This document shows, one piece after another, positions 48,209 to 59,654 of a DNA stretch of 64,000 bases (positions are counted from its first letter, which is position 1; the number at the start of each line of letters is the position of its first letter). Under the pieces are notes generated by a model. The model was not told where the DNA came from and did no database searches. It worked only from the letters and a program-made list of their open reading frames with translations. This DNA comes from Salinibacterium sp. M195 (GTDB taxonomy: Bacteria > Actinomycetota > Actinomycetes > Actinomycetales > Microbacteriaceae): NCBI RefSeq assembly GCF_019443965.1, contig NZ_CP040814.1, positions 992,001 to 1,056,000 on the forward strand, read 5' to 3'. Both the position numbers and the translations under genes were made by a program.

Positions 48209-48233
48209 CCATCGAACTGTACGAGGAGAACGA

Positions 48234-49883
48234 ATGATTACCGCACACCGGGGAAGCACTCTCAACACTCTGGGCTGGCAGCAAGAGGGCGCATTGCGCA
48301 TGCTGCAAAACAACCTTGACCCTGAGGTTGCGGAGCACCCAGAAGATCTCGTTGTTTATGGTGGCACGGGCAAAGCCGCCCGCGACTGGCCGAGCTATCA
48401 CGCGATCGTGCGCTCGCTGACAACGCTCAAGGGCGATGAGACCCTGCTTGTTCAGTCGGGCAAGCCGGTCGGTGTCATGCAGACCCACGAGTGGGCGCCT
48501 CGCGTGTTGCTCGCTAACTCGAACCTGGTTGGCGATTGGGCGAACTGGGATGAGTTCCGTCGCCTGGAGCAGCTCGGCCTCACTATGTACGGCCAAATGA
48601 CGGCCGGATCATGGATCTACATTGGAACCCAAGGCATTCTGCAGGGCACCTATGAAACTTTTGCTGCCGTCGCGGCAAAGCGCTTTGGCGGAACCTTAGC
48701 CGGCACGATAACGCTCACGGCCGGCCTCGGAGGCATGGGTGGCGCACAGCCGCTCGCGGTAACCATGAACGACGGTGTTGCGATCTGCATTGATGTTGAT
48801 CAGTCACGCATCACGCGCCGCATCGACCACGGCTACTTGGATGTCGAGGCGAAGAATCTTGGGCACGCTGTTGAACTCGCCGTGGCTGCCCGTGACGCGA
48901 AGAAGCCACTGTCGATCGGCGTGCTGGCTAATGCTGCCGCGGCGATCCCCGAGCTGCTGGCGATGGGGGCGCCCATCGATATCGTTACCGACCAGACGAG
49001 TGCCCATGACCCGCTTGCCTACCTTCCTCTTGGCGTTGCATTTGACGAGTGGGAGAGTGCTCGCCGCGATCCAGGTTTCGCTCAGCGCTCACGAGAGTCG
49101 ATGGCCATCCACGTTGAGGGCATGGTGGGTTTCCAACGGCAGGGTGCTGAAGTTTTTGATTACGGCAACAACTTGCGCACCGAGGCGCTCGCGGCAGGTT
49201 ACGCGGACGCGTTTTCATTTCCGGGGTTCGTGCCCGCGTACATCCGCCCCCTGTTTGCCGAGGGCAAAGGGCCATTCCGGTGGGCTGCTCTCAGCGGCGA
49301 GGCGAGCGACATCCATAAGACTGACGCTGCAATTCTGAAGCTCTTTCCCGAGAATGAGTCGCTCGCCCGGTGGATCAAACTCGCTGGCGAACGAGTGCAC
49401 TTTCAGGGCCTTCCGGCACGCATCTGCTGGCTTGGCTACGGCGAGCGCGACAAGGCTGGCTTGCTCTTCAATGAAATGGTTGCCTCGGGGGAGCTGGCTG
49501 CGCCGTTGGCGATCGGCCGCGATCACCTCGACAGTGGTTCGGTGGCGTCGCCATACCGTGAGACTGAGGCGATGAAAGATGGCTCGGATGCTATCGCCGA
49601 CTGGCCACTGCTGAATGCTCTGGTCAACACGTCCTCTGGGGCGACCTGGGTGTCGATCCATCACGGTGGGGGAGTGGGTATTGGGCGTTCGATTCACGCC
49701 GGACAGGTCACTGTTGCCGATGGAACTGACCTCGCGGCGCAGAAACTTGAACGGGTTCTCACTAACGATCCGGGCATGGGAGTGATCCGTCATGTCGATG
49801 CTGGCTACGATGAGGCCATCGCGGTCGCCGACAACTTGGGCGTGCGCATTCCGATGACGGAAGGTGACAATGCTGAACTCTGA
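48234..49883 (+). CDS. hutU: Urocanate hydratase
   Basis: 549 residues. Converts urocanate to imidazolonepropionate with a bound [14 protein letters not shown] and a [14 protein letters not shown] nucleotide region are present, and catalytic Cys398 lies in [31 protein letters not shown] is the conserved C-terminal stretch. I start at ATG 48234, after GAGGAGAA, rather than the upstream frame. It overlaps hutG by 14 bp. Confidence 0.96.
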   Translation: MITAHRGSTLNTLGWQQEGALRMLQNNLDPEVAEHPEDLVVYGGTGKAARDWPSYHAIVRSLTTLKGDETLLVQSGKPVGVMQTHEWAPRVLLANSNLVGDWANWDEFRRLEQLGLTMYGQMTAGSWIYIGTQGILQGTYETFAAVAAKRFGGTLAGTITLTAGLGGMGGAQPLAVTMNDGVAICIDVDQSRITRRIDHGYLDVEAKNLGHAVELAVAARDAKKPLSIGVLANAAAAIPELLAMGAPIDIVTDQTSAHDPLAYLPLGVAFDEWESARRDPGFAQRSRESMAIHVEGMVGFQRQGAEVFDYGNNLRTEALAAGYADAFSFPGFVPAYIRPLFAEGKGPFRWAALSGEASDIHKTDAAILKLFPENESLARWIKLAGERVHFQGLPARICWLGYGERDKAGLLFNEMVASGELAAPLAIGRDHLDSGSVASPYRETEAMKDGSDAIADWPLLNALVNTSSGATWVSIHHGGGVGIGRSIHAGQVTVADGTDLAAQKLERVLTNDPGMGVIRHVDAGYDEAIAVADNLGVRIPMTEGDNAEL

Positions 49884-50727
49884 CCCGCTGTGGCCTCGTG
49901 CCGGAGACTGGCCAGCGCCGACTGGTGAGGAGTGGGCGGATGTCGCGCTCATCGGCATGCCGACATCGCGCACCTCGCTTTCTCCAACACAGGCACACAC
50001 GACGCCGAATGCGGTTCGTGCGGCGCTCCGGCGATATGCCCGGGTCAGTGAGCTGCGCATTGTGGATGCTGGTGACGTGCGTGAGCCCGATCTGCATGAG
50101 CCGGCCGCGATCGACGCCGTTGCAGCGTTGCGGGCCGAACTCGTTGTGGCATTGGGTGGCGATAACGCGGCGACTGTACCGACGGCTCTTGGTCGCTGGG
50201 GTGGCGCGGTGGAAACGGCCGGACTAATCACGCTCGATGCTCACTATGATTTGCGGGACGGGATCACGAATGGTTCCCCCGTGCGCCGCCTTCTCGAAGC
50301 TGGGCTTGAGGGGTGTCGCGTGGTGCAGATTGGTATTGAACCGTTTGCGAACTCCCTGGCCTACGCTGAGCGAGCTCGAGACGCCGGCATTACGGTAATC
50401 ACGCGCGATGAGCTGCGTTCGCGTTCAATGGAGGACGTGATGTCGCAAGCGCTGGAGATTGCCGGAGCGGGAGGTGGCCCTATCCACGTCGATCTCGATG
50501 TGGATGTCTGCGACCGCTCAGTTACCCCCGCGTGCCCAGCGTCGGTGCCGGGGGGAATCTCCGCGATTGAACTTCGCACTGCGGCACGAGTCGCTGCATC
50601 GCATCCTGCTGTGACCTCGATCGACTTGGTCGAGGTGGATGCCGCCGCGGATTCCGCAGACGATCGAACGGTCCGTCTGGTTGCGCTCTGTGTTCTCGAG
50701 GCGATCTCGGGGGTCGCGCTGCGATGA
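49870..50727 (+). CDS. hutG: Formimidoylglutamase-like ureohydrolase (HutG)
   Basis: 285 residues. Ureohydrolase fold; in this operon it should split formimidoylglutamate to glutamate and formamide. Metal ligands Asp123/His125/Asp127 (DAHYD) and Asp210/Asp212 (DLDVDVCD) are present, but the first ligand, normally His in GGDH, is Asn99 (GGDNA). That could change metal binding or be tolerated. ATG 49870 is chosen with GGAAGG before it; GTG 49864 is possible. Overlaps hutI by 4 bp. Confidence 0.85.
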   Translation: MLNSDPLWPRAGDWPAPTGEEWADVALIGMPTSRTSLSPTQAHTTPNAVRAALRRYARVSELRIVDAGDVREPDLHEPAAIDAVAALRAELVVALGGDNAATVPTALGRWGGAVETAGLITLDAHYDLRDGITNGSPVRRLLEAGLEGCRVVQIGIEPFANSLAYAERARDAGITVITRDELRSRSMEDVMSQALEIAGAGGGPIHVDLDVDVCDRSVTPACPASVPGGISAIELRTAARVAASHPAVTSIDLVEVDAAADSADDRTVRLVALCVLEAISGVALR

Positions 50728-51932
50728 CTGCGATAGCGAGCGCGGCGGCGGCGGGTATTCCGGCCGCGAGCACAGTGATTGACAATATTGGTCTCTTGTT
50801 GACTCACGACGGCGAGCGTCCGGAGTTGGTCGACGCCGCGATTGTCTTTGATGGTGGTCGGGTCGTGTGGTGGGGCGAGTCAGCGGATGCACCAAATGCC
50901 GACATCCGCGTTGATGCGGCTGGCCGTTGCGTCCTCCCTGGCTTCGTTGACAGTCACAGTCATCTTTTGTTTGCTGGCGATCGTTCTGAAGAGTTTGAAG
51001 CCCGCATGGTGGGGCAGCGCTATGCGGCTGGGGGTATCCGCCGCACTGTGGCGTTGTCACGCGAGGCTAGCGATGAGGAGCTTCTCGCGAATGCGGCTGC
51101 TTTGGTCGGTGAGATGCGTCGGCAGGGCACGACCACGGTGGAGATCAAGAGTGGGTATGGGCTGAGCGTGCACGATGAGGCCCGGATGTTGCGCCTTGCA
51201 TCGACTCTCACCACCGAAACTACTTTCTTGGGTGCGCACGTAGTGCCTACCGAGTTCGCTGATGACCGGGACGCTTATCTGCGTCTTGTTGTGGGGGAGA
51301 TGCTTGAGGCCTGTGCCCCGTACTCGCGGTGGATCGATGTCTTCTGCGACAGCGGGGCCTTCACCGAAGACGAGACGCGCGCGATCATTGCCGCAGGTGT
51401 TGCTCGGGGGCTCGGGGCGCGCATTCATGGTGCACAGCTGGGGGAGTCTGGGGCCGTGCAACTCGCTGTCGAACTTGGCGCTGCCAGTGTCGATCACTGC
51501 ACGTATCTCACCGCTGCCGATGTCGAGGCGCTTGCGGGCAGCGACACTGTGGCCGGTCTGCTCCCCGGGGTCGAGTTTTCGACGAAACATCCGTTCGTGG
51601 ATGCGCGGCGCTTGCTCGATGCCGGTGTCGCAGTTGCGCTCGCTAGCGATTGCAATCCGGGCTCAAGTTTCACGTCATCCATTCCGTTCTGCATCGCTCT
51701 TGCGGTGCGAGAGATGGGCATGACTTCGCTCGAGGCAGTGACGGCGGCAACGCTGGGCGGAGCCCGATCTTTGCGTCTCGATGACGTGGGCCATTTGCGG
51801 GTTGGCGCCCGCGCAAACGCTCAGATTCTGGATGCTCCCCACTACCGCCATTTGGCGTACCGGCCCGGGGTTCCCTTGGCCGAAAGCGTCTTTGTGGATG
51901 GCGCTCTCGATGTCGTGAAGCACCCTCGCTAA
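50724..51932 (+). CDS. hutI: Imidazolonepropionase
   Basis: 402 residues. Amidohydrolase that opens the imidazolone ring to give formimidoylglutamate. The metal motif [14 protein letters not shown] (His78, His80), EIKSGYGLS, and [11 protein letters not shown], then VDHCTYL and ASDCNPGSS are intact. ATG overlaps the hutG stop (ATGA). It completes the pathway hutH-U-I-G to glutamate. Confidence 0.96.
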   Translation: MTAIASAAAAGIPAASTVIDNIGLLLTHDGERPELVDAAIVFDGGRVVWWGESADAPNADIRVDAAGRCVLPGFVDSHSHLLFAGDRSEEFEARMVGQRYAAGGIRRTVALSREASDEELLANAAALVGEMRRQGTTTVEIKSGYGLSVHDEARMLRLASTLTTETTFLGAHVVPTEFADDRDAYLRLVVGEMLEACAPYSRWIDVFCDSGAFTEDETRAIIAAGVARGLGARIHGAQLGESGAVQLAVELGAASVDHCTYLTAADVEALAGSDTVAGLLPGVEFSTKHPFVDARRLLDAGVAVALASDCNPGSSFTSSIPFCIALAVREMGMTSLEAVTAATLGGARSLRLDDVGHLRVGARANAQILDAPHYRHLAYRPGVPLAESVFVDGALDVVKHPR

Positions 51933-51939
51933 CGAGGGT
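51922..51939 (+). terminator. Short hairpin overlapping the hutI stop
   Basis: Arms accctcg (51922-51928) and cgagggt (51933-51939), CTAA loop containing the stop codon, followed by TCGAATTT. Weak candidate terminator for the hut operon. Confidence 0.4.
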
Positions 51940-52366
51940 TCGAATTTCGACACGCCCGGGTTGCAGCAATTGCCCAGATGTGACAGACTCTTCTAGTTCA
52001 ACACTTCGCCGCCTCGTGCGTGCGGATCACTCCCAGGCAGTGCATAGTTCCACAACGTGTGTCTCACACAGCGTGTAGTAGCTAGGCCGCGGGGAGTAGA
52101 ACCAAGCTTAACCAACTCCCCACAGCTTCTTGAAAAAGAAGAGCGCCTCAGCTGAGGTGGTCATGCGGGGAAGGTTTGTGCGGGCTCGCTCGCATAAGCT
52201 CCTCGCGTTTCAGCGAGTTGGTATCACAAGCAGTGACAGCAAGAACTTGACAGATAAATAGTGGTGCGAAAGCAGAAGTGCTGAGCGTCTCCGGGTGGCA
52301 ACATTCGGCGTCGAACAGCCCAGGTGCACGCAGTGCAGCCAAAGTACTAAGGGAAGAGAGCCAGTC
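51940..52366 (+). promoter_or_regulatory. Leader region of the S10 operon
   Basis: 427 bases without a gene. Seen here: ggggagt/actcccc arms (52091-52121), the perfect palindrome cctcagctgagg (52146-52157), a tgtgt/acaca palindrome (52058-52070), and TTGACA at 52248-52253 without a good -10 at the right distance. It should hold the S10 promoter and perhaps a ribosomal-protein control structure. The gap ends in GGGAAGAGAG before rpsJ. Confidence 0.5.
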
Positions 52367-52675
52367 ATGGCGGGACAAAAAATCCGCATTCGACTTAAGT
52401 CGTACGACCACGAGGTCATCGACTCGTCGGCACGCAAAATTGTTGACACGGTTACCCGCGCGGGTGCCACGGTAGTAGGCCCAGTGCCGCTGCCCACCGA
52501 GAAGAACGTGATTGCGGTTATCCGCTCTCCCCACAAGTACAAGGACAGCCGCGAGCACTTCGAGAAGCGCACCCACAAGCGGCTCATCGACATCATCGAC
52601 CCGACGCCCAAGGCTGTGGATTCGCTCATGCGTCTCGATCTGCCGGCCGACGTCAACATCGAGATCAAGCTTTAG
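52367..52675 (+). CDS. rpsJ: 30S ribosomal protein S10
   Basis: 102 residues. [19 protein letters not shown] and the [23 protein letters not shown] segment are typical. Also a transcription antitermination partner (NusE) of NusB. The ATG at 52367 is chosen, preceded by GGGAAGAG; the extra 24 codons upstream are shadow. First gene of the S10 operon. Confidence 0.97.
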   Translation: MAGQKIRIRLKSYDHEVIDSSARKIVDTVTRAGATVVGPVPLPTEKNVIAVIRSPHKYKDSREHFEKRTHKRLIDIIDPTPKAVDSLMRLDLPADVNIEIKL

Positions 52676-52715
52676 CTCGCGCAGTTATTGAGCGACAGAG
52701 CCGATAAGGAAAATA

Positions 52716-53366
52716 ATGTCTACAACTAAGACGACTAAGGGTCTGCTGGGCAAAAAGCTCGGCATGACTCAGGTATGGGACGAGAACAACAAGCTCGTTC
52801 CCGTGACCGTTGTCGAAATCACCCCGAACGTTGTTACGCAATTGCGTAGCCCCGAGGTTGATGGATACAGCGCAGTCCAGATCGCGTACGGCCAGATTGA
52901 CCCTCGTAAGGTCAACAAGCCGCTCACAGGTCACTTCGACAAGGCTGGCGTTACGCCTCGCCGTCACATCACCGAGATTCGCACCCCTGACGCCGCGGAG
53001 TACACCGTTGGCCAGGAGCTCGCGGTCGACATCTTCACCCCAGGCTCGAAGGTCGACGTTGTCGGCACGAGCAAGGGTAAAGGTTTCGCTGGTGTTATGA
53101 AGCGACACAACTTCAAGGGTGTTTCGGCGAGCCACGGTTCGCACCGAAACCACCGTAAGCCTGGTTCCATTGGTGCCTCGTCGACCCCCAGCCGTGTCTT
53201 CAAGGGCATGCGCATGGCCGGTCGTATGGGTGGTGACCGTGTAACGGTCATGAACCTCGCCGTCCACGCGATCGACCTCGAGAAGGGACTCGTGCTCATC
53301 AAGGGCGCCGTTCCCGGAGCTCGTGGCCGTATCGTCTTCGTCCGCAACGCAGTCAAGGGGGCGTAG
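52716..53366 (+). CDS. rplC: 50S ribosomal protein L3
   Basis: 216 residues. Binds early near the peptidyl transferase centre. [26 protein letters not shown] and [26 protein letters not shown] are conserved. rplD follows after 5 bp. Confidence 0.98.
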   Translation: MSTTKTTKGLLGKKLGMTQVWDENNKLVPVTVVEITPNVVTQLRSPEVDGYSAVQIAYGQIDPRKVNKPLTGHFDKAGVTPRRHITEIRTPDAAEYTVGQELAVDIFTPGSKVDVVGTSKGKGFAGVMKRHNFKGVSASHGSHRNHRKPGSIGASSTPSRVFKGMRMAGRMGGDRVTVMNLAVHAIDLEKGLVLIKGAVPGARGRIVFVRNAVKGA

Positions 53367-53371
53367 TACAC

Positions 53372-54031
53372 ATGGCTACCTCAATCGACGTCATCGACGC
53401 CAAGGGCAAGAAGGTCGACTCTGTTGAACTTCCCGCCGAGATCTTCGACGTGCAGACCAACGTTCCGCTCATCCACCAGGTTGTTGTCGCTCAGCGTGCA
53501 GCAGCACGTCAGGGCACGCACAACACCCTGCGTCGTGGTGAAGTTTCCGGTTCAGGTCGCAAGCCGTTCAAGCAGAAGGGAACCGGTCGCGCTCGTCAGG
53601 GCTCGATCCGTGCTCCTCAGATGAAGGGTGGTGGAATCGTTCACGGTCCACACCCGCGTGACTACTCACAGCGCACCCCCAAGAAGATGATTGCTGCAGC
53701 ACTTCGCGGCATGCTGTCTGACCGGGCTCGCGGTGAGCGCATTCACGTCATCGACGCGCTGTCTGTAGACAGCAAGCCTTCGACGAAGACTGTTTCTGCG
53801 TTGCTCACGAGCATCGCATCAAGCAAGAACGTACTCGTTGTGCTTGAGCGCGAAGATGCGAACAGCCTCAAGAGCATTCGTAACCTCGATACCGTTCACG
53901 TATTGGCTTACGACCAGCTCAACGCTTACGACGTTGTCGTCAGCGACGACATTGTGTTCAGCAAGGGCGCCTTCGACGCGTTCGTTGCTTTCAACACCAA
54001 GTCTTCGAACAAGGAAGAGGTCAGCGCATGA
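53372..54031 (+). CDS. rplD: 50S ribosomal protein L4
   Basis: 219 residues. Its loop enters the exit tunnel: [36 protein letters not shown] is the tunnel region. In some bacteria it autoregulates the S10 operon; no such structure was proven here. rplW overlaps by 4 bp. Confidence 0.98.
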   Translation: MATSIDVIDAKGKKVDSVELPAEIFDVQTNVPLIHQVVVAQRAAARQGTHNTLRRGEVSGSGRKPFKQKGTGRARQGSIRAPQMKGGGIVHGPHPRDYSQRTPKKMIAAALRGMLSDRARGERIHVIDALSVDSKPSTKTVSALLTSIASSKNVLVVLEREDANSLKSIRNLDTVHVLAYDQLNAYDVVVSDDIVFSKGAFDAFVAFNTKSSNKEEVSA

Positions 54032-54327
54032 CCGTCACGTACAAGGACCCACGCGACATCATCATCGCTCCCGTGGTTTCCGAGAAGAGCTACAACCTGA
54101 TCGATATGGGCAAGTACACCTTCGAGGTAGACCCCCGTGCGAACAAGACTGAGATCAAGCTCGCTATCGAGAAGATCTTCAACGTCAAGGTTGATTCGGT
54201 TAACACGTTGAACCGCACGGGCAAGACCCGTCGCACCCGGTTCGGTATGGGCAAGCGCAAGGACACCAAGCGCGCCATCGTCACGCTCAAGTCCGGTTCC
54301 ATCGACATCTTCACAGCTGTCGGCTAG
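54028..54327 (+). CDS. rplW: 50S ribosomal protein L23
   Basis: 99 residues. Lies at the tunnel exit and docks trigger factor and [43 protein letters not shown] is characteristic. ATGA overlap with rplD. Confidence 0.97.
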   Translation: MTVTYKDPRDIIIAPVVSEKSYNLIDMGKYTFEVDPRANKTEIKLAIEKIFNVKVDSVNTLNRTGKTRRTRFGMGKRKDTKRAIVTLKSGSIDIFTAVG

Positions 54328-54344
54328 GGACCAAGGAGAAACTA

Positions 54345-55184
54345 ATGGCTATTCGCAAGTACAAGCCCACGACGCCTGGTCGTCGTGGCTCCTCGGTTGC
54401 AGACTTTGCTGAGATCACCCGTTCGACTCCAGAGAAGTCGCTTCTGCGCCCTCTGCCGAAGACTGGTGGCCGTAACAACGCAGGTCGCATCACGAGCCGT
54501 CACGTTGGTGGTGGCCACAAGCGCCAGTACCGCGTCATCGACTTCAAGCGCAACGACAAGGACGGCGTAAACGCCCGCGTTGCCGAAATCGAGTACGACC
54601 CCAACCGCACCGCTCGTATCGCTCTGCTTCACTTCGTTGACGGCAGCAAGCGTTACATCATTGCGCCGAACAAGCTCAACCAAGGCGACATCATCGAGTC
54701 GGGTGCTGGTGCTGATATCAAGCCAGGCAACAACCTGCCGATGAAGAACATCCCCGTGGGTACGGTCATTCACATGATCGAGCTCCGCCCGGGTGGTGGC
54801 GCCAAGATGGCCCGCTCCGCTGGCGCATCTGTTCGACTCGTTGCAAAAGAGGGCCCTTACGCGCAGCTGCGTTTGCCTTCCGGTGAAATCCGCAACGTTG
54901 ACGTTCGTTGCCGTGCAACGATCGGCGAGGTCGGCAACGCCGAGCAGTCGAACATCAACTGGGGAAAGGCCGGCCGCATGCGCTGGAAGGGCGTTCGCCC
55001 AACCGTCCGTGGTGTTGCCATGAACCCCGTCGACCACCCCCACGGTGGTGGTGAGGGTAAGACGTCCGGTGGACGTCACCCCGTTTCCCCTTGGGGCCAG
55101 GCAGAAGGGCGCACTCGTAAGCGCAAACTGCCCAGCGACAAGCTCATCGTTCGCCGCCGCAATGTCGGCAAGAAGCGCAAGTAG
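54345..55184 (+). CDS. rplB: 50S ribosomal protein L2
   Basis: 279 residues. Universally conserved; supports 23S rRNA structure and subunit association. [18 protein letters not shown] start, [23 protein letters not shown] and [29 protein letters not shown] are all present, with the conserved His near the catalytic region. Short gap to rpsS. Confidence 0.98.
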   Translation: MAIRKYKPTTPGRRGSSVADFAEITRSTPEKSLLRPLPKTGGRNNAGRITSRHVGGGHKRQYRVIDFKRNDKDGVNARVAEIEYDPNRTARIALLHFVDGSKRYIIAPNKLNQGDIIESGAGADIKPGNNLPMKNIPVGTVIHMIELRPGGGAKMARSAGASVRLVAKEGPYAQLRLPSGEIRNVDVRCRATIGEVGNAEQSNINWGKAGRMRWKGVRPTVRGVAMNPVDHPHGGGEGKTSGGRHPVSPWGQAEGRTRKRKLPSDKLIVRRRNVGKKRK

Positions 55185-55199
55185 TAGGAGAGTCAGAAG

Positions 55200-55481
55200 A
55201 TGCCACGCAGTCTGAAGAAGGGCCCCTTCGTCGACGACCACCTCCTACAAAAGGTTGTCAAGGCGAACGAAGCCAAGAGCAAGAACGTAATCAAGACCTG
55301 GTCGCGCCGCTCGATGATCGTTCCAGCAATGCTGGGTCACACGATCGCGGTGCACGATGGTCGCAAGCACATTCCGGTATTCATCACGGAAACCATGGTT
55401 GGACACAAGCTCGGCGAGTTCTCGCCGACACGTACCTTCCGCGGACACGTGAAGGACGACAAGAAGGGTCGTCGCCGCTAA
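55200..55481 (+). CDS. rpsS: 30S ribosomal protein S19
   Basis: 93 residues. Head protein of the small subunit. [18 protein letters not shown] and [23 protein letters not shown] are typical. Starts ATG after GGAGAGTCAG. Confidence 0.97.
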   Translation: MPRSLKKGPFVDDHLLQKVVKANEAKSKNVIKTWSRRSMIVPAMLGHTIAVHDGRKHIPVFITETMVGHKLGEFSPTRTFRGHVKDDKKGRRR

Positions 55482-55505
55482 CGCGGTGGCGTAGGAGGTA
55501 GAGAA

Positions 55506-55898
55506 ATGGTGGAGTCGATCGCACGCGTGCGTCACATCCGCGTGACCCCCATGAAGGCTCGTCGCGTTGTCAACATGATCCGCGGCAAGCAAGCACAAGA
55601 AGCATTGGCAATTTTGAAGTTCGCACCTCAGGGTGCGAGCGAGCCCGTGTACAAGCTGGTTGCATCTGCAATCGCTAACGCGCGAGTCAAGGCAGATGCG
55701 TCGAACAGCTTCTTGGACGAACAAGATCTGATCATCTCGAAGGCGTTTGTCGATGATGGTGCCACGTTGAAGCGTTTCCAGCCGCGTGCCCAGGGCCGTG
55801 CGTTCCAGATTTTGAAGCGCACTAGCCACATCACGATTGTTCTGGCCACGCCAGACCACGTCGTTGAAGCCAAGGCCGACAAGGCAGGGAAGAAGTAA
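55506..55898 (+). CDS. rplV: 50S ribosomal protein L22
   Basis: 130 residues. Its beta hairpin lines the exit tunnel. [32 protein letters not shown] and [20 protein letters not shown] are typical. ATG after TAGGAGGTAGA. rpsC overlaps by one base. Confidence 0.97.
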   Translation: MVESIARVRHIRVTPMKARRVVNMIRGKQAQEALAILKFAPQGASEPVYKLVASAIANARVKADASNSFLDEQDLIISKAFVDDGATLKRFQPRAQGRAFQILKRTSHITIVLATPDHVVEAKADKAGKK

Positions 55899-56728
55899 TG
55901 GGACAGAAGGTAAACCCCTACGGTTTCCGTCTGGGAATCACCACCGACCACGTGTCGCGTTGGTTCTCTGACAGCACCAAGCCGGGTCAGCGTTACAGCG
56001 ATTATGTTGCGGAAGATGTAAAGATCCGTAACCTGCTCAAGTCGAACCTCGACCGCGCAGGTGTTGCTCGCATTGAAATCGAGCGCACCCGTGACCGTGT
56101 TCGCGTAGACATTCACACCGCCCGTCCGGGCATCGTGATCGGTCGCCGCGGCGCCGAAGCAGAGCGTATTCGTGGAGAGCTCGAAAAGCTCTCCGGTAAG
56201 CAGATTCAGCTCAACATCCTCGAGGTCAAGAACCCCGAGGCTGAAGCTCAGCTCGTTGCACAGGGAATCGCCGAGCAGCTTGCTGCTCGTGTGGCTTTCC
56301 GTCGTGCGATGCGTAAGGGTCTTCAGGGCGCTCAGCGCGTAGGTTCCGTCAAGGGTGTTCGCATCCAGGTATCGGGTCGTTTGGGTGGCGCAGAAATGAG
56401 CCGTTCAGAGTACTACCGTGAAGGTCGCGTACCGCTGCACACGCTTCGTGCAAACATCGACTACGGCTTCTACGAGGCCAAGACCACTTTCGGTCGCATC
56501 GGTGTCAAGGTATGGGTCTACAAGGGCGATATCACCAACAAGGAGCTCGCTCGCGAGCAGGCTAACCAGAAGTCGTCACGCCCAGAGCGTCGCGATGGTG
56601 GCGACCGTGGTGGTCGTCGCACCGGTGGCCCTTCGTCCGCACCGAAGGCCGAAGCCCCCAAGGCAGAGGCACCCAAAGCAGAAGCCCCTAAGGCAGATGC
56701 AACGGTTGCAGCAGGAGTTGAGGCATAA
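55898..56728 (+). CDS. rpsC: 30S ribosomal protein S3
   Basis: 276 residues. KH-domain protein at the mRNA entry channel with helicase-like activity. [13 protein letters not shown] and the GXXG loop [11 protein letters not shown] are present. The C-terminus (about 230-276) is a low-complexity tail of repeated PKAEA units, absent from E. coli S3. Confidence 0.97.
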   Translation: MGQKVNPYGFRLGITTDHVSRWFSDSTKPGQRYSDYVAEDVKIRNLLKSNLDRAGVARIEIERTRDRVRVDIHTARPGIVIGRRGAEAERIRGELEKLSGKQIQLNILEVKNPEAEAQLVAQGIAEQLAARVAFRRAMRKGLQGAQRVGSVKGVRIQVSGRLGGAEMSRSEYYREGRVPLHTLRANIDYGFYEAKTTFGRIGVKVWVYKGDITNKELAREQANQKSSRPERRDGGDRGGRRTGGPSSAPKAEAPKAEAPKAEAPKADATVAAGVEA

Positions 56729-56730
56729 CA

Positions 56731-57150
56731 ATGTTGATTCCGCGTAAGGTCAGATACCGCAAGCAGCACCACCCCTCCCGTAGCGGCCACGCTACCGGTG
56801 GAACAACGGTGTCGTTCGGCGAGTATGGAATTCAAGCTTTGACGCCGGCATACGTCACGAACCGCCAGATTGAGGCAGCTCGTATCGCTATGACGCGTCA
56901 CATCAAGCGTGGTGGAAAGGTGTGGATCAACATCTACCCCGACCGCCCGCTCACCAAGAAGCCTGCTGAAACCCGCATGGGTTCCGGTAAGGGTTCGCCC
57001 GAGTGGTGGGTCGCCAACGTCAAGCCAGGTCGCGTGCTCTTTGAGCTCAGCGGAGTGGACGAGACAACTGCGCGCGAAGCACTCACTCGTGCAATTCACA
57101 AGCTGCCCCTCAAGGCACGCATCATCAAGCGCGAGGAGGGCGACGCATAA
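56731..57150 (+). CDS. rplP: 50S ribosomal protein L16
   Basis: 139 residues. Near the A-site t[22 protein letters not shown] and [21 protein letters not shown] are characteristic. It starts 2 bp after rpsC; its stop overlaps rpmC by one base. Confidence 0.97.
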   Translation: MLIPRKVRYRKQHHPSRSGHATGGTTVSFGEYGIQALTPAYVTNRQIEAARIAMTRHIKRGGKVWINIYPDRPLTKKPAETRMGSGKGSPEWWVANVKPGRVLFELSGVDETTAREALTRAIHKLPLKARIIKREEGDA

Positions 57151-57482
57151 TGGCGATCGGATCCAAGGAGCTAGCCCCAGTCGAGCTAGACACTTTTGAA
57201 GACGAACGACTCATGGACGAGCTGAAGAAGGCGAAGGAAGAGCTTTTCAACCTTCGTTTCCAGGCCGCAACGGGTCAACTGGAAAGCCACGGACGTATCC
57301 GCGCTGTCAAGCGCGACATCGCTCGCATCTACACGGTTATCCGTGAGCGCGAGCTGGGCATCCGTGCAACTCCTGCTGTAATCGAGGCTCCGGTAAAAGA
57401 GACCAAGAAGCGCAGCACCAAAAAGGCAGACGCCGCGACTGAAACCGCAGCAGACGCCACTGACGAGACGAAGGAGGCGTAG
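57150..57482 (+). CDS. rpmC: 50S ribosomal protein L29 with C-terminal extension
   Basis: 110 residues against about 65-70 in most bacteria. The core ([53 protein letters not shown]) is normal; residues 75-110 are Lys/Thr/Ala/Asp-rich and low-complexity. Confidence 0.95.
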   Translation: MAIGSKELAPVELDTFEDERLMDELKKAKEELFNLRFQAATGQLESHGRIRAVKRDIARIYTVIRERELGIRATPAVIEAPVKETKKRSTKKADAATETAADATDETKEA

Positions 57483-57484
57483 TC

Positions 57485-57781
57485 ATGGCCAAGGTTGAAG
57501 ACAAGAAGACCGCGGAGACCGCCGAGGTCGCTCGTGGGTACCGCAAGACCCGTCGCGGGTTGGTGACTAGCGACAAGATGGATAAGACCATCGTCGTTAT
57601 CGTCGAAGACCGCGTGAAGCACCCGTTGTACGGCAAGGTTATTCGCCGTAACTCCAAGGTGAAGGTTCACGACGAGGCCAACGTGGCCGGCGTCGGTGAC
57701 TCCGTACTTATCAGCGAGACCCGTCCGCTTAGTGCTACGAAGCGCTGGCGTCTGGTCGAGATCCTCGAAAAGGCTAAGTAA
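57485..57781 (+). CDS. rpsQ: 30S ribosomal protein S17
   Basis: 98 residues. [37 protein letters not shown] and the C-terminal [24 protein letters not shown] are typical. Starts 2 bp after rpmC; overlaps rplN by one base. Confidence 0.97.
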   Translation: MAKVEDKKTAETAEVARGYRKTRRGLVTSDKMDKTIVVIVEDRVKHPLYGKVIRRNSKVKVHDEANVAGVGDSVLISETRPLSATKRWRLVEILEKAK

Positions 57782-58152
57782 TGCTTCAGCAGGAATCCCG
57801 AGTAAAGGTTGCCGATAACACCGGCGCCAAGGAGCTCCTCACGATTCGCGTTCTCGGTGGCTCAGGCCGTCGTTACGCAGGTCTCGGCGATGTCATCGTG
57901 GCAACCGTCAAAGACGCGATTCCTGGCGGAAACGTCAAGAAGGGTGAGGTCGTCAAGGCCGTCATCGTTCGCGTCATCAAGCAGACTCGTCGTCCAGACG
58001 GTTCATACATTAAGTTTGATGAGAACGCAGCCGTAATCCTTAAGTCCGAAGGTGGAGACCCCCGCGGTACTCGTATCTTTGGGCCGGTCGGCCGTGAACT
58101 TCGCGACAAGAAGTTCATGAAGATCATCTCGCTCGCACCGGAGGTGCTGTAG
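57781..58152 (+). CDS. rplN: 50S ribosomal protein L14
   Basis: 123 residues. [43 protein letters not shown] and [28 protein letters not shown] are conserved. Located at the subunit interface. Confidence 0.98.
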   Translation: MLQQESRVKVADNTGAKELLTIRVLGGSGRRYAGLGDVIVATVKDAIPGGNVKKGEVVKAVIVRVIKQTRRPDGSYIKFDENAAVILKSEGGDPRGTRIFGPVGRELRDKKFMKIISLAPEVL

Positions 58153-58154
58153 TT

Positions 58155-58586
58155 ATGGCAAAGATTCGCAAGGGTGACCTCGTACAGGTCATTAGCGGCC
58201 CGACAGAAGAACGTGGCGGAAGCCGCGGCAAGCAGGGTCGCGTCATCAGTGTTATCGCTGGGAAAGACCGCGTTGTCGTGGAGGGTGTCAACTTTGTCAC
58301 CAAGCACGTCAAGGTTGGCCAAACTCAGCGTGGCACCAAGACCGGTGGCATCGAGACGATGGAGGCACCGATTCACGTGTCCAACATCGCCCTCGTTGAC
58401 CCCGAGACCAAGCTCCCGGCACGTGTTGGCTTCACCGTCGGCACTGACGACCGTGGAAAGACCACGCGTGAGCGCTTCTTCAAGAAGTCGCGTCGCGTAG
58501 AGACCAAGAAGTCGAAGGCAGCTAAGGCTGAGCCCAAGGCTTCCACTAAGGATGCCGAGAAGGCAACCGAGAAGGACGCAGACTAA
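58155..58586 (+). CDS. rplX: 50S ribosomal protein L24
   Basis: 143 residues. [13 protein letters not shown] and the KOW-type core [24 protein letters not shown] are normal. A 25-30 residue Lys/Ala/Glu tail extends the usual length of about 105. Its stop overlaps rplE by one base. Confidence 0.96.
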   Translation: MAKIRKGDLVQVISGPTEERGGSRGKQGRVISVIAGKDRVVVEGVNFVTKHVKVGQTQRGTKTGGIETMEAPIHVSNIALVDPETKLPARVGFTVGTDDRGKTTRERFFKKSRRVETKKSKAAKAEPKASTKDAEKATEKDAD

Positions 58587-59176
58587 TGACGACGACTGCA
58601 CCTGCTGCTGGCAAAATCCAGCCGCGCCTTAAGCAGAAGTACCGCGATGAACTTGCGGCTCAGCTCAAGAAGGATCTTGGGCTCACCAATGTTCACCAGG
58701 TTCCGGGGATCGTCAAGGTCGTCGTAAACACTGGTGTCGGTGAAGCTGCTCGCGACGGAAAGATCATCGATGGGGCCGTCAAGGACCTCACCGCGATCAC
58801 CGGACAGAAGCCATACGTTACGAGCGCTCGCAAGTCGATCGCTCAGTTCAAGCTTCGTGAAGGACAGCCCATTGGCGCACACGTCACCCTCCGTGGTGAC
58901 CGCGCCTGGGAGTTCCTCGACCGCCTGATCTCGTTGGCTCTTCCGCGTATCCGTGACTTCCGCGGCCTTTCGGACAAGCAGTTCGATGGCAACGGTAACT
59001 ACACCTTCGGCCTCACGGAACAGTCAATGTTCCACGAGATCGATCAGGACAAGATTGACCGCGTTCGTGGTTTCGACATCACAATCGTGACCACTGCAAA
59101 GAACAACGAAGAGGGCCGTGCGCTTTTGAAGGCACTGGGCTTCCCGTTCCGTTCAGCAGAGAACGCAACTAACTAA
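58586..59176 (+). CDS. rplE: 50S ribosomal protein L5
   Basis: 196 residues. Binds 5S r[58 protein letters not shown], and [34 protein letters not shown] segments are present. It is followed directly by a 73-bp gap where rpsN would normally lie. Confidence 0.97.
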   Translation: MTTTAPAAGKIQPRLKQKYRDELAAQLKKDLGLTNVHQVPGIVKVVVNTGVGEAARDGKIIDGAVKDLTAITGQKPYVTSARKSIAQFKLREGQPIGAHVTLRGDRAWEFLDRLISLALPRIRDFRGLSDKQFDGNGNYTFGLTEQSMFHEIDQDKIDRVRGFDITIVTTAKNNEEGRALLKALGFPFRSAENATN

Positions 59177-59199
59177 TCAAGTAACACCAATCGACCAGG

Positions 59200-59224
59200 T
59201 CGGCATTCGTGTAACGGATGCCGA
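59200..59224 (+). promoter_or_regulatory. Hairpin in the rplE-rpsH gap
   Basis: 11-bp arms tcggcattcgt (59200-59210) and acggatgccga (59214-59224) with one G-U pair and a 3-base loop, at the place where rpsN is missing. No U tract, so a processing or control site is more likely than a terminator. Confidence 0.5.
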
Positions 59225-59249
59225 AACCAGTTGAGACAGGAAACACATA

Positions 59250-59648
59250 ATGACAATGACAGATCCGGTCGCTGACATGCTGACCAGACTGCGCAACGCC
59301 AATTCGGCGCATCACGACAGCGTTTCAATGCCTAGCAGCAAGCTGAAGTCGCGCCTGGCCGAGATGCTCAAGGCCGAGGGATACATCCTCAGCTGGAGCA
59401 ACGAGGACGCACGTGTGGGTCAGACCCTCACGATCGAACTCAAGTACGGCCCCACTCGCGAGCGTTCCATCAAGGGAATCAAGCGCGTTTCGAAGCCTGG
59501 CCTTCGTGTATACGCTCGCTCAACCGAAATCCCCAAGGTTCTTGGCGGACTCGGTGTGGCTATTTTGTCCACCTCCTCCGGTCTGCTGACCGACAAAGAG
59601 GCGACTACGAAGGGCGTAGGTGGGGAAGTCCTCGCTTACGTGTGGTAA
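59250..59648 (+). CDS. rpsH: 30S ribosomal protein S8
   Basis: 132 residues. [36 protein letters not shown] and the C-terminal [26 protein letters not shown] are typical. In other bacteria S8 regulates the spc operon. Starts ATG after GACAGGAAACACAT. Confidence 0.98.
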   Translation: MTMTDPVADMLTRLRNANSAHHDSVSMPSSKLKSRLAEMLKAEGYILSWSNEDARVGQTLTIELKYGPTRERSIKGIKRVSKPGLRVYARSTEIPKVLGGLGVAILSTSSGLLTDKEATTKGVGGEVLAYVW

Positions 59649-59654
59649 CTCAAG

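Noticed and set aside
52248..52253. TTGACA as -35 box of the S10 operon
   Set aside because: No acceptable -10 hexamer at 16-18 bp; kept only as an observation in the leader entry.
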